From Candidatus Thermochlorobacter aerophilus (GTDB lineage Bacteria; Bacteroidota; Chlorobiia; Chlorobiales; Thermochlorobacteraceae), in assembly GCA_002794105.1 (NCBI GenBank), contig PHFL01000072.1, positions 42,637 to 98,033 of the forward strand: 55,397 nucleotides of DNA. Reading direction: 5' to 3'. The notes under the pieces were generated by a model. It worked only from the letters and a program-made list of their open reading frames with translations, was not told the origin of the DNA and did not search any database. Below are positions 17,741 through 25,772 of this stretch, in pieces. Made by a program: the position numbers and the translations under genes. Numbering within the stretch: position 1 is the first letter of the stretch; each line of letters opens with the position of its first letter.

Positions 17741-20110
17741 TTATATCTCTACCACGGTTACGCCAGTTCCACCCTCATCCCAATTTCCCAGTCGGAAGCT
17801 CTTGATGCGTTTATCTGACTTGAGATACTCTGCAATGCGTTTGCGCAGTGCGCCCGTTCCTTTGCCATGAATTAGGTCGACTTTATGAAGACCATGCGAG
17901 ATGGATTCGTCAATGAATTTTTCCACGCGCAAGATGGCTTCGTCGCCCATCAGTCCGCGCAAATCTAATCGGGTGGGCACTTCCTTGATTGCGCTCGTGG
18001 TCGCGGCACTCGCTTTTTGTTCTTTTCGTTCCGCCTCGCGTGCTTCTTTCTTTGAGATTTTCTGAAGGTTGCGCAGCTGTGTTTTCATTCGGAAACTGCC
18101 GAAACTGACCACAGCATCTTCGCCATCGATTTCCAAAATCTCGCCAACGCTTTGTGTATCAAGCAGTTTGACTTTGTCGCCAATTCGCAGTGTGGCATCT
18201 GGCAGGGTTTCTGAGCTTTGACTTGCGTTAAGGCTGGCTTCTTCAGCTGCTAGCTCTTTGCGAGCTTTCTCCAGCTCTTTTCGTGCCTGTTTAACGGTTT
18301 CGCTATCGGCTTGACTTTGCTTGATGTCCTTGATGACTTTTTCAATCACTTGGTTTGCTTGAGCCAGTAGGCGCTTAGCGTCTTGCAGACTTTGGCGTCG
18401 CAGTTCTTTTTTCTCCTGCTCAAGCGCTCGAAGTTTCTGCTGATACGATTCAGTCAGGCGTTTTAGCTCTGCTTGCTCGCGCTCAAGTTCGGCTTTTTGT
18501 GAGCGTACAGCTTGCAACTCAAAGCTAAGTTTTGCAATCAGGTCTTCGAGCACATGTTTGTTTTCGCCCATGAAGCGCTGGGCATTTTCCAAGATGTGCG
18601 GCGCAAAGCCCATTCGGCGAGCCATTTCCAATGCGAAACTGCTGCCGGGCAAGCCCATTTGGAATTGATAGGTTGGGCGCAGTTCACTTGCATCAAATTG
18701 CATTGAACCATTGATGGCGCCTTCTCGGCGATGTGCATATGCCTTCAGCATGCCTTGGTGCGTGGTGACAACCGTCAGTGCCCGCCGTGTAATCAGGCTT
18801 TCGAGAATTGCCGTTGCAATTGCCGCTCCTTCTTCAGGGTCAGTGCCTGAACAAATCTCATCTATCAGGACAAGGCTCTCACTTGTGGCGTTATCCAAAA
18901 TGTTTTTCAGGTTTTGCAAGTGCGAGCTAAATGTCGAGAGGTCGTTCTCGATAGATTGTTCATCGCCTATCTCAACGAAGATGTTATCAAAGAGCGTAAA
19001 TCTCGAGGTTTCACTGCATGGCACCAAGAACCCAAACTGGAGCATGTACGACAGTAGCCCTATGGTCTTCAGGGCTACGGATTTGCCGCCAGCATTCGGT
19101 CCAGTAATAACCAGCGCTCGATGTTCATCGCCCAGTTCCAACGACAGCGGCACGGTCGGCTTGCCGAGCTTTTTGTGCGTCAAAAGTAGCCATGGATGAT
19201 AGGCTTCTACTAAGCGGAGTGACTTTTGCTCAGACAGTTCAGGCATGACCGAGCGTGTCTCAATCGCAAATCGCGCTTTGGCATAGAGGGCATCAAATTC
19301 ACAGAGAATCTCCTGATTGTTGAGCAAGTGTTCAAGGTGCTGGCGTAGCGATTTTGCCACCTCACGTAAAATGCGCTCAATTTCTCGCAACTCTTGAATT
19401 TCCAAATCGCGAATTTCATTTGAGAGCATCAAGGTCTCTGACGGCTCAATGAACACAGTTTGTCCAGACTGCGAAAAGTCGTGAATGAAGCCCGGTACCT
19501 GATACTTGTGCTCGACGCGAAATCCTAAGACCATTCGTCCATTGCGAATCGTGATGCTCTCTTCCATGAGCATGCCTGCCTCTGCGTAGCGGCGCATCAG
19601 CGATTCCATTTTGCGACGCAATGTCATGCGTTTTTGCTCCAGCGAACTGCGAATGAACGCCAGCGCATCGCTTGCCGAACTACGCACTTCCCCAAACTCA
19701 TCGACCACACGGTTAATTTCATACTGCAAGGATTTTTCCATCCAGAGGTTTTCGGTCAGCAGATTGAGATTGGGGTAAGTCTCTCGTCGGTTGAAGATAA
19801 ACTTTTTGAGCTGTGCTGCTGTGCGCAGTGACGCCGCCACTTGAAGCAACTCTTTTGGCTGTAGAAAGTTTTCTTCAATCGCCAATTTTTTGTAGAGCTC
19901 TCTCGTATCGGGCAGCGATGGAATTGGCAACTCCTCACCCGACTCAATGAGACGTTTGAGCTCAGCAACTTTACGCAGTTCTAACGAGAGCGCAGTCAGT
20001 GAAAGAATCGGACCAGCTTGATTGAGCCTTGCTCTGCCCATCTCCGATAGACAGAGCTTTTCGGTATAGCGAAGAATTTTATCGAACTCTAACTTCTCTG
20101 ACAGTGTCAT
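17741..20110 (-). CDS. mutS2: MutS2 family DNA-binding ATPase/endonuclease
   Basis: At 789 residues this is a full-length MutS2, which acts on branched or recombination DNA and, in some species, on collided ribosomes; it is not the mismatch-repair MutS. It has the MutS core helices, Walker A GPNAGGKSVALKT near residue 336, Walker B LVLIDEICSGTDPEEGAA near 416 and the TTHQG switch. Next comes a long Lys/Glu/Arg coiled coil (about 510-640), a KOW-like segment (RIGDKVKLLDTQSVGEILEID), and a C-terminal Smr nuclease domain (LDLRGLMGDEA, then IHGKGTGALRKRI). All expected parts are present. A possible small gene lies upstream on the same strand. Confidence 0.96.
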   Translation of the reverse strand: MTLSEKLEFDKILRYTEKLCLSEMGRARLNQAGPILSLTALSLELRKVAELKRLIESGEELPIPSLPDTRELYKKLAIEENFLQPKELLQVAASLRTAAQLKKFIFNRRETYPNLNLLTENLWMEKSLQYEINRVVDEFGEVRSSASDALAFIRSSLEQKRMTLRRKMESLMRRYAEAGMLMEESITIRNGRMVLGFRVEHKYQVPGFIHDFSQSGQTVFIEPSETLMLSNEIRDLEIQELREIERILREVAKSLRQHLEHLLNNQEILCEFDALYAKARFAIETRSVMPELSEQKSLRLVEAYHPWLLLTHKKLGKPTVPLSLELGDEHRALVITGPNAGGKSVALKTIGLLSYMLQFGFLVPCSETSRFTLFDNIFVEIGDEQSIENDLSTFSSHLQNLKNILDNATSESLVLIDEICSGTDPEEGAAIATAILESLITRRALTVVTTHQGMLKAYAHRREGAINGSMQFDASELRPTYQFQMGLPGSSFALEMARRMGFAPHILENAQRFMGENKHVLEDLIAKLSFELQAVRSQKAELEREQAELKRLTESYQQKLRALEQEKKELRRQSLQDAKRLLAQANQVIEKVIKDIKQSQADSETVKQARKELEKARKELAAEEASLNASQSSETLPDATLRIGDKVKLLDTQSVGEILEIDGEDAVVSFGSFRMKTQLRNLQKISKKEAREAERKEQKASAATTSAIKEVPTRLDLRGLMGDEAILRVEKFIDESISHGLHKVDLIHGKGTGALRKRIAEYLKSDKRIKSFRLGNWDEGGTGVTVVEI

Positions 20111-20424
20111 CAGATAGCAAAATGCAAGTATTTTGCTTTTTTGAATTTATTTTGAAAACAACATAAAGATAGGCAACAAAACCATCACATTTACAGCATC
20201 CCAGCTGCCTCTTTGCCTGCTTTCTTACGACGGCTCTCCCTGTTTGTTTTTGTCTTGCTCTTCTTTGACAACTTCTGTGACGCCACGCATGCTGATACAG
20301 TTGCCATTAAACCTTTCCTTGTTCTCCATCGTCTTTTGCAGTGAAAGTTGGCACAAATCGTAAGGTGCCACTTTCAGGTAGGTAATCGTTTTAATGCTTA
20401 ATCAACTAAAAACACTTTTCAAAA
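20111..20424. other. Spacer between mutS2 and the lipoprotein gene
   Basis: Apart from the possible small gene at 20225-20371 the spacer shows nothing definite. It must carry the leader of the lipoprotein gene (plus) and of mutS2 (minus), but no confident promoter is seen. Confidence 0.4.
20225..20371 (-). CDS. Possible small protein, 48 codons
   Basis: A short minus-strand frame opens with GTG at 20371 and closes with TAA at 20225. It reads MAPYDLCQLSLQK, then FNGNCISMRGVTEVV, then a hydrophilic tail rich in Lys, Glu, Gln and Asp. Composition and the clean end look protein-like, and the frame is in the otherwise empty 314-bp spacer ahead of mutS2 on the same strand. An internal ATG at 20329 would give 34 codons. 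There is no recognised family and no clear ribosome-binding site. The overlapping frame from 20307 to 20191 is Lys/Arg/Ser-rich and less convincing. It could be chance. Confidence 0.35.
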   Translation of the reverse strand: MAPYDLCQLSLQKTMENKERFNGNCISMRGVTEVVKEEQDKNKQGEPS

Positions 20425-21366
20425 ATGGCACGTTTATTTTCTATTCTTACGCTTGCTGCATCACTCTCCTTGGTGGCCATCGGCTGCCGCAATGCCACAG
20501 AACCCATTCAAGACGAGAGTCTGCTCGCCTCAATGGATGCCGCAGAAGTGATTGCCAGCGCCATGGGCTCCGACAACGGCGGACTGCATGAGCAACTGAC
20601 CGACATTGTGGAACTGACTTTCGATGGCACCGTCATCCCACTTGCTTTCTTTGATGATGCCCAATTTTTGCACAACAACCCCATGCTAAGTCGCAATGGC
20701 GTCGTGCGCCGCCGTGAGTATAACCCTGCTACGCAGACATGGACTATCACTGTACAGCGCACACTCAACACACCTATGGTGCAAGGCAGTTGGTCTCGTC
20801 AGTATCGGTTGCGCTTTTCGCGTAACGGTGTCGGGCAACAGTTTTTCCGAACCAACAATCAAGTTGCCGACCTTGTTACCTTCGAAATCGTGCCTGACTC
20901 TTGCACTGGCAGTTTCAAGAACCCTCGCATTTCTCATCGTCTGACGCGGCTCGAGGGCGCTGTGCGCGGCACCATTTCTTTGGCTGATACGGCAAACCCC
21001 ATCATGACCATCAATTCTACGGCACCGTATCGGCGTTCCGCCATTGACTCTCTGACAATTGGCAATGCACAGCGCATCAGCAACCACACTGTGACAGCAA
21101 CGCTTAGCAATGTAGTTATTCCGCTTAACCGCACTCGTCGGTTCCAAAACATCTATGCGCGTGCTACTTCAGGCACAATTAGCGGCACCTATACAGCAAA
21201 CATTACCTTCATCAAAGGTGAGACCTACGAAGAGCGACAAGTCAATCGTGAGTTCAATATCGACCTTTCGCAGGAGCGTGCTGGACGCTTGCCGCTATCG
21301 CTTCGCGGTCGCCGTGGCGAGTTCAGAGGATTCTTTGAATGGGTTCCGGGCTTTTTCTTACGCTAA
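20425..21366 (+). CDS. Lipoprotein of unknown function
   Basis: The 313-residue product begins with a lipoprotein signal (MARLFSILTLAASLSLVAIGC, lipobox VAIGC, then RNATEP). The mature part is beta-rich with runs of Thr, Asn and Arg. It has segments such as TWTITVQRTLNTPMVQGSWSRQYRLRFSRNG and GTISGTYTANITF, suggesting a sandwich or lipocalin-like shell. No catalytic motif or family is recognised. It is probably anchored in the outer membrane. A strong terminator follows 22 bp after the stop, so it is a single-gene unit. Confidence 0.75.
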   Translation: MARLFSILTLAASLSLVAIGCRNATEPIQDESLLASMDAAEVIASAMGSDNGGLHEQLTDIVELTFDGTVIPLAFFDDAQFLHNNPMLSRNGVVRRREYNPATQTWTITVQRTLNTPMVQGSWSRQYRLRFSRNGVGQQFFRTNNQVADLVTFEIVPDSCTGSFKNPRISHRLTRLEGAVRGTISLADTANPIMTINSTAPYRRSAIDSLTIGNAQRISNHTVTATLSNVVIPLNRTRRFQNIYARATSGTISGTYTANITFIKGETYEERQVNREFNIDLSQERAGRLPLSLRGRRGEFRGFFEWVPGFFLR

Positions 21367-21388
21367 TGCAACTTCAAACGACTTTCAC

Positions 21389-21420
21389 AAGGCGATTCGA
21401 AACGAATCGCCTTTTTTATT
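21389..21420 (+). terminator. Rho-independent terminator after the lipoprotein gene
   Basis: An 11-bp perfect stem, AAGGCGATTCG paired with CGAATCGCCTT, encloses an AAA loop and is followed by TTTTATTTT. It directly follows the lipoprotein stop and separates it from the methyltransferase gene. Confidence 0.9.
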
Positions 21421-21446
21421 TTCATTGACCAAACAGGTTTTCAAAC

Positions 21447-22634
21447 ATGGCTGATGTGAAACGCTTTGGTCAAGTCTTCACGCCGCCTGCAGTGGTGGAG
21501 CAAATGCTTGCTCTTAGGAAAAATCGTGGGCGAGTGTTAGAGCCTGCTTGTGGCAATGGCGCATTTTCTAACCGCATCCCTGACTGCGTTGCCATTGAAC
21601 TCGATGCCACGCTTGCCCCAGCAACAGCACTTGTTATGGATTTTTTTGCTTACCCCACTGAAAACCGTTTTGAAACCATTATCGGTAATCCGCCATATGT
21701 GCGCTTTCAAGACATTTTGCCAGAGACCAAAGCACGACTTTGTATGCAATTTTTCGATGAGCGCACCAATCTTTATCTGTTCTTCATCGAAAAATGCTTG
21801 CGTCACCTTACGGCAAATGGTGAGCTGATTTTTATTACACCTCGCGACTTTCTAAAAGCTACCGCCGCGCGACATTTGAACCACTTTCTTTACACTCTCG
21901 GCACCATTACCGACTGGATTGAACTGGGCGACAAGCGCATCTTTGGTAGCTACACACCAAACTGCGCCATCTGGCGATTTGAAAAAGACAATTTTTCGCG
22001 ACGCACCACTTTTACCGACGAAAAGGGCTACACGCAAGAGAGAAGATTTACCTACATTTCAGGACAACTTCTTTTCACGAATGAAATCTATGTTGTGCCT
22101 TTCAATCATGTTTTTTTCGTAAAGGTCGGTGCTGTCAGCGGCGATGACGAAGTCTTCACCAGCGATGAATTTGGCAATAGGGATTTCGTCTGCTCTACGA
22201 CGGTCAAAGATGGCAAAACACGACGCATGATTTTCAATCACTACACGCCCTACCTTGAGCGTTTCAAGTCAAGACTGCTTGCAAGGCGCATCAAACGGTT
22301 TGATGAATCAAACTGGTGGACTTGGGGACGAGTGCATTATCAGAGCCATAGAAAGCGCATTTATGTCAATTGCAAAACGCGCTATCCGCGCCCGTTTTTC
22401 CTTCATGAGAGCAACGACTACGACGGGTCGGTCTTAGCCGTGTTTCCACACAATCAGCAGGTCAATCTTCATCAGCTTTGCGAACAGCTCAATGCCGTCA
22501 ATTGGGCTGAACTTGGCTTTCAGTGCGATGGTCGCTACATTTTTTCGCAGCGCAGTCTGGAGCAAACCCTTCTGCCTGAATCGTTTGCCGAATTTGTTTT
22601 TCAGCCGTGCTTTGAGTTCTTGGCAAGCGCATAG
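21447..22634 (+). CDS. Class I adenine-specific DNA methyltransferase (orphan)
   Basis: This 395-residue SAM-dependent enzyme is likely to methylate adenine N6 in DNA. Motif I is LEPACGNGAF at residues 30-39 and the catalytic motif IV is NPPYVRF at about 80. The order, with SAM motif before catalytic motif, is that of gamma-type Eco57I/TaqI-like enzymes. After a segment FFIEKCLRHLTANGELIFITP, the C-terminal half is a target-recognition region with little similarity to known specificities. No restriction endonuclease, specificity subunit or Vsr gene adjoins it, so it looks like an orphan. It is placed between a terminator and a convergent DUF4412 gene. Confidence 0.87.
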   Translation: MADVKRFGQVFTPPAVVEQMLALRKNRGRVLEPACGNGAFSNRIPDCVAIELDATLAPATALVMDFFAYPTENRFETIIGNPPYVRFQDILPETKARLCMQFFDERTNLYLFFIEKCLRHLTANGELIFITPRDFLKATAARHLNHFLYTLGTITDWIELGDKRIFGSYTPNCAIWRFEKDNFSRRTTFTDEKGYTQERRFTYISGQLLFTNEIYVVPFNHVFFVKVGAVSGDDEVFTSDEFGNRDFVCSTTVKDGKTRRMIFNHYTPYLERFKSRLLARRIKRFDESNWWTWGRVHYQSHRKRIYVNCKTRYPRPFFLHESNDYDGSVLAVFPHNQQVNLHQLCEQLNAVNWAELGFQCDGRYIFSQRSLEQTLLPESFAEFVFQPCFEFLASA

Positions 22635-22645
22635 ACCCAAGCTGT

Positions 22646-23290
22646 TTAACGCGATAGCACACCTTCGCTCTCGATTTTTTTATAGCCTTTGGGGATTTCA
22701 AACATTGACTTTGGGAAAGTTTTCCTTGTTGCTTTCTTGGCTATCACGGTCAGCACTTTTCCATTTTCTTCGGCGCGCAATTTGAGCGGGAAACCGGCTA
22801 CGCCTGCTTCCACCATTTTTTGCACCATGCGTGGATTTAAGCCCAAGAGTGTGACGGTGCCCGCCAGTTTAGTGAGTTGCTCAGCATCTAAGATGTCGCG
22901 TGCGGTCCAAAGCTCAAGCGTGCGGGTTTTCGTTTTGAGTGTGAAGTGTTCGCAGGTGTAGCCCAAAAGTGTTTCTTGTCCATGCTTTTCGATGACATAG
23001 TCATCGAACTTTCCCAGCGTTTCAGCCAGTCGCCGTGAGTCGCTAAGTCCGACAATGTTGTAGGTTTTCCCGTAGGCATTGAGTTTGTAGGCGGCGCTAT
23101 CTTGCTTTGGAATGAGAAACTCAAAGGCTTGGTCTTTGCCATCGAAAATGGCTTTTGCTCCGTAGCGCGAAAGCATAATGACCAGATTGCCATCTTTGAC
23201 CTCTGGAGCCGACACGCTAAAAAGAACTGAACCTTCAAATGGTTTCGTGGGAAGAAGTAGCAACACGATGAGGAGTGAGCACATCATCAT
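22646..23290 (-). CDS. Exported DUF4412-like protein
   Basis: This 214-residue protein has a short N-terminal hydrophobic signal (MMMCSLLIVLLLLPTKP). The mature domain, FEGSVLFSVSAPEVKDGNLVIMLSRYGAKAIFDG, followed by LGYTCEHFTLKTKTRTLELWTARDI and ending PKSMFEIPKGYKKIE, fits the DUF4412 family. These periplasmic proteins have a LolA-like half-barrel appearance and an unknown ligand. The three ATG codons at 23290, 23287 and 23284 make the exact start ambiguous. It lies 60 bp downstream of the MlaE-type permease on the same strand, so the pair may work together in envelope lipid handling; that is inference. Confidence 0.78.
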   Translation of the reverse strand: MMMCSLLIVLLLLPTKPFEGSVLFSVSAPEVKDGNLVIMLSRYGAKAIFDGKDQAFEFLIPKQDSAAYKLNAYGKTYNIVGLSDSRRLAETLGKFDDYVIEKHGQETLLGYTCEHFTLKTKTRTLELWTARDILDAEQLTKLAGTVTLLGLNPRMVQKMVEAGVAGFPLKLRAEENGKVLTVIAKKATRKTFPKSMFEIPKGYKKIESEGVLSR

Positions 23291-23349
23291 TTGGTAAAAC
23301 GGTTGAAGTAAAATTGTTTTTGTTCGTCTACGAGTTCATATGCTTGAGG

Positions 23350-24102
23350 TTAGAACAGGAACAGCCATAGGAAATAATCACCGATGAGAATAGTGGCAGA
23401 AGAAACCACGAAACTGCGAATGGTCGAGACGCCGACGCCTTCTGCACCGCCATCGGTTCGGAAGCCAATGTGACAACCGATTGAAGAGGTCATCAGTCCA
23501 AAAATAGCGGCTTTGAGCAGCGCGCTGATTACATCTTCAATGTAGAAGAAATTCTTCAGCGAGTCAAAAAACCCCGATACCGTCAGTCCCAAGAAAGAAG
23601 AAGAGACCACGAATGCACCAGCAATCGCAACGAGGTTGGCGAAGATGACAAGAATCGGCATCATGAGCGTAGTTGCTAAAATGCGTGGCATTGCTAAATA
23701 TCGAACTGGGTTAATAGCCATTATTTCGAGAGCATCGATTTGCTCTGTGACTTTCATGGTGCCTAACTCTGCAGCAATAGAGGCGCCGACTCGCCCGGCA
23801 ATGATAATGCCTGTGAGCACCGGTCCCAGTTCAATGATAATCACACGAGAGGTAATGCCGCCGACAAGGCTCATTGGTGCAAGCCCTTTCATCTGGTAAG
23901 CCGCTTGCCAAGCAGCAATGGCGCCAGTGAAGATAGAGACCAACACCACCAACGGTAGCGAATCGACGCCAATGTGCGACATTTGCGATACAATAAGTTT
24001 GCGGTCTTTGAAGCAGCGTGTCAGACTTTTCAGCACGCCACTAAACATCAGTGTGATTTCTCCTATCTCCGTGAAAAAATTGAGAATCGCAGTCATTGTC
24101 AT
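23350..24102 (-). CDS. mlaE: MlaE/YrbE-type ABC transporter permease
   Basis: This inner-membrane permease is of the MlaE family, which with an MlaF ATPase and MCE-domain proteins moves phospholipids or sterols between membranes. The ~250-residue product has the family's hallmarks: VVLVSIFTGAIAAWQAAYQM, GPVLTGIIIAGRVGASIAAELGTMKVTEQIDAL (the EQ-box contact with the ATPase), the RYLAMPRILAT segment and a C-terminal SSIGCHIGFRTDGGAEGVG. The start is ATG at 24102 or 24096; the upstream TTG at 24138 is less likely. The usual partners (ATPase, MCE protein) are not adjacent. Confidence 0.9.
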   Translation of the reverse strand: MTMTAILNFFTEIGEITLMFSGVLKSLTRCFKDRKLIVSQMSHIGVDSLPLVVLVSIFTGAIAAWQAAYQMKGLAPMSLVGGITSRVIIIELGPVLTGIIIAGRVGASIAAELGTMKVTEQIDALEIMAINPVRYLAMPRILATTLMMPILVIFANLVAIAGAFVVSSSFLGLTVSGFFDSLKNFFYIEDVISALLKAAIFGLMTSSIGCHIGFRTDGGAEGVGVSTIRSFVVSSATILIGDYFLWLFLF

Positions 24103-24606
24103 GCTTGTTATTTTGTTCAAAGACAAAAAGAAGTTCAAACCTGCTCTAACTTCTCATGATGCTGTAGCGTTATAGGCAAGTCAGAAATCCACTATGGATG
24201 CTTCACTTCGTTCAGCATGACAAAAAAGGAACCTTGCACTGACGCTTAGCATGATACACTATGTCATTCTGGGCATTCCCTTTGTGTCATTCCGAGCGTC
24301 AGTGAGGAATCCACATACCAACGACACACAGCGCGCACAAATGGACTTGGCACAGATTGGCACCCTTTTCAGGGTGTCTCTATGTCTTTTGTGTTTTCTA
24401 CCACAAAGCACACAAAGTGCATGAAGATTTTGTTCAAAATAGTGTCTTGAGTAGCGACTACAAAAGCCGCCTTTCTGCTTTTCCAGTTGGAGCGACTCTG
24501 CCATCAAGTTTTTCTTTTCTTTTTGGCGCAAACCGCACAAAATTTTCTTATATTTCAGCGCTGCCTCAAAAATGAACAGTTTTTCCAACCAAACAGGATT
24601 ACAGCT
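24103..24606. other. Repeat-rich spacer upstream of the aldolase gene
   Basis: No gene is accepted here. At 24184-24226 and 24283-24318 are the right-hand and left-hand parts of the same element as at 12363-12436. Near 24361-24376 there is a short hairpin (CACCCT TTTC AGGGTG), and at 24376-24420 a CTACCACAAAGCACACAAAG-type sequence that resembles other dispersed intergenic repeats. A minus-strand frame (24588-24259) is produced by these repeats. The aldolase promoter should lie at about 24520-24600, where a poor TTGGCG...TTATAT pair with 19-bp spacing is seen. Confidence 0.5.
24184..24318. repeat. Partial copies of the palindromic dispersed repeat
   Basis: ATCCACTATGGATGCTTCAC followed by TTCGTTCAGCATGACAA (to ~24226) matches the right half of the 12.4-kb element. 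GTGTCATTCCGAG followed by GTCAGTGAGGAATCCAC (24285-24318) matches the left half. The halves are in the same orientation and separated, as after two insertions with partial loss or a rearrangement. Confidence 0.55.
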
Positions 24607-25698
24607 ATGAGTACCGTCATCTCCGAGAGCAATCTCACCATTGATGTTGAAGAAATTTTAGGGGCTGAAGCCAAAAATCTTTTAGAGTATCGCGCCAAAG
24701 TTCCTAAAGAGCATTTGCATCTGCCTGGTCCTGATTTTATTGACCGTGTCTGGCTACACTCCGACCGTAGCCCAGCGGTTTTGCGCAATTTGCAACTGCT
24801 CTTCAATACGGGTAGGCTTGCAGGCACAGGCTACCTTTCCATTCTGCCTGTCGACCAAGGCGTTGAACACTCTGCTGGTGCATCGTTTGCCAAGAATCCG
24901 ATTTACTTCGATAGTGAGAACATTGTCAAGCTTGCTATTGAAGGCGGGTGCAATGCTGTAGCTTCCACATTTGGGGTGCTCGGCAGTGTAGCACGCAAGT
25001 ATGCCCATAAAATTCCCTTCATTGCCAAAATCAACCACAACGAATTTCTGACCTACCCTAATAAGTACGACCAAATCATGTTTGGCAATATCAAGATGGC
25101 ATTTGATATGGGCTGCGTAGCTGTCGGTGCAACCATTTATTTTGGTTCTGCTGAATCCAATCGTCAGATTATCGAGGTTTCTGAAGCCTTCAAGCAAGCG
25201 CATGATTTGGGCATGGCAACTATTCTCTGGTGCTACCTGCGCAATCCAGCCTTCAAGGTCAATGGCACGGACTACCATGTCTCGGCTGACCTTACTGGGC
25301 AAGCCAATCATCTGGGAGTCACGATTGAAGCCGACATTGTCAAGCAAAAGTTGCCCGAAAACAATGGCGGATACAAGGCATTGAGCACCAAAGAAAATCC
25401 ATACGGCAAGACGGATAGCCGTATGTACACCGACCTTGTTACAGACCACCCAATTGACCTATGCCGTTATCAAGTTATCAATTGCTATATGGGTCGCGTG
25501 GGGCTTATCAACTCAGGCGGTGCCTCTGGTGATAACGACCTCTTTGACGCTGTGAGAACTGCCGTTATCAACAAGCGAGCGGGTGGCATGGGGCTGATTT
25601 CTGGACGCAAAGCATTCCAAAAGCCCATGAAAGAAGGTATAGCTATTCTGAACGCAATTCAAGATGTCTATCTCAACAAAGACATCACAATTGCTTAA
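24607..25698 (+). CDS. fbaB: Class I fructose-bisphosphate aldolase (DhnA/archaeal type)
   Basis: This enzyme cleaves fructose 1,6-bisphosphate to dihydroxyacetone phosphate and glyceraldehyde 3-phosphate through a Schiff-base lysine, in glycolysis and gluconeogenesis. The 363-residue product has [30 protein letters not shown] near residue 140, [15 protein letters not shown] [16 protein letters not shown], and a C-terminal [16 protein letters not shown] near 333, whose Lys is the likely Schiff-base residue of this family. ATG at 24607 is preceded by a purine-rich leader; an upstream in-frame start at 24487 would add 40 unlikely residues. A terminator follows directly. pgi and a phosphohexomutase elsewhere in the window belong to the same carbon pathway. 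Confidence 0.93.
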   Translation: MSTVISESNLTIDVEEILGAEAKNLLEYRAKVPKEHLHLPGPDFIDRVWLHSDRSPAVLRNLQLLFNTGRLAGTGYLSILPVDQGVEHSAGASFAKNPIYFDSENIVKLAIEGGCNAVASTFGVLGSVARKYAHKIPFIAKINHNEFLTYPNKYDQIMFGNIKMAFDMGCVAVGATIYFGSAESNRQIIEVSEAFKQAHDLGMATILWCYLRNPAFKVNGTDYHVSADLTGQANHLGVTIEADIVKQKLPENNGGYKALSTKENPYGKTDSRMYTDLVTDHPIDLCRYQVINCYMGRVGLINSGGASGDNDLFDAVRTAVINKRAGGMGLISGRKAFQKPMKEGIAILNAIQDVYLNKDITIA

Positions 25699-25718
25699 TT
25701 GATAGGCACAAACGAATA

Positions 25719-25749
25719 GGGGCGCAGTATTTCTGCGCCCACTTTTTTC
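25719..25749 (+). terminator. Rho-independent terminator after fbaB
   Basis: Stem GGGCGCAG with CTGCGCCC around a TATTT loop, followed by ACTTTTTTCT, 20 bp after the aldolase stop. The T-run is on the plus strand, so it ends fbaB transcription and faces the convergent T9SS-cargo gene. Confidence 0.9.
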
Positions 25750-25772
25750 TCAATTCGCTCACACCACCGTGT

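Noticed and set aside
20191..20307. Second overlapping 38-codon minus-strand frame in the mutS2 upstream spacer
   Set aside because: Lys/Arg/Ser-rich with no core; the frame at 20225-20371 is more protein-like, and both cannot be favoured.
24259..24588. 109-codon minus-strand frame with a Cys/His/Arg-rich product
   Set aside because: It is created by intergenic repeats (ACAAAGCACACAAAG type), a known source of false genes.
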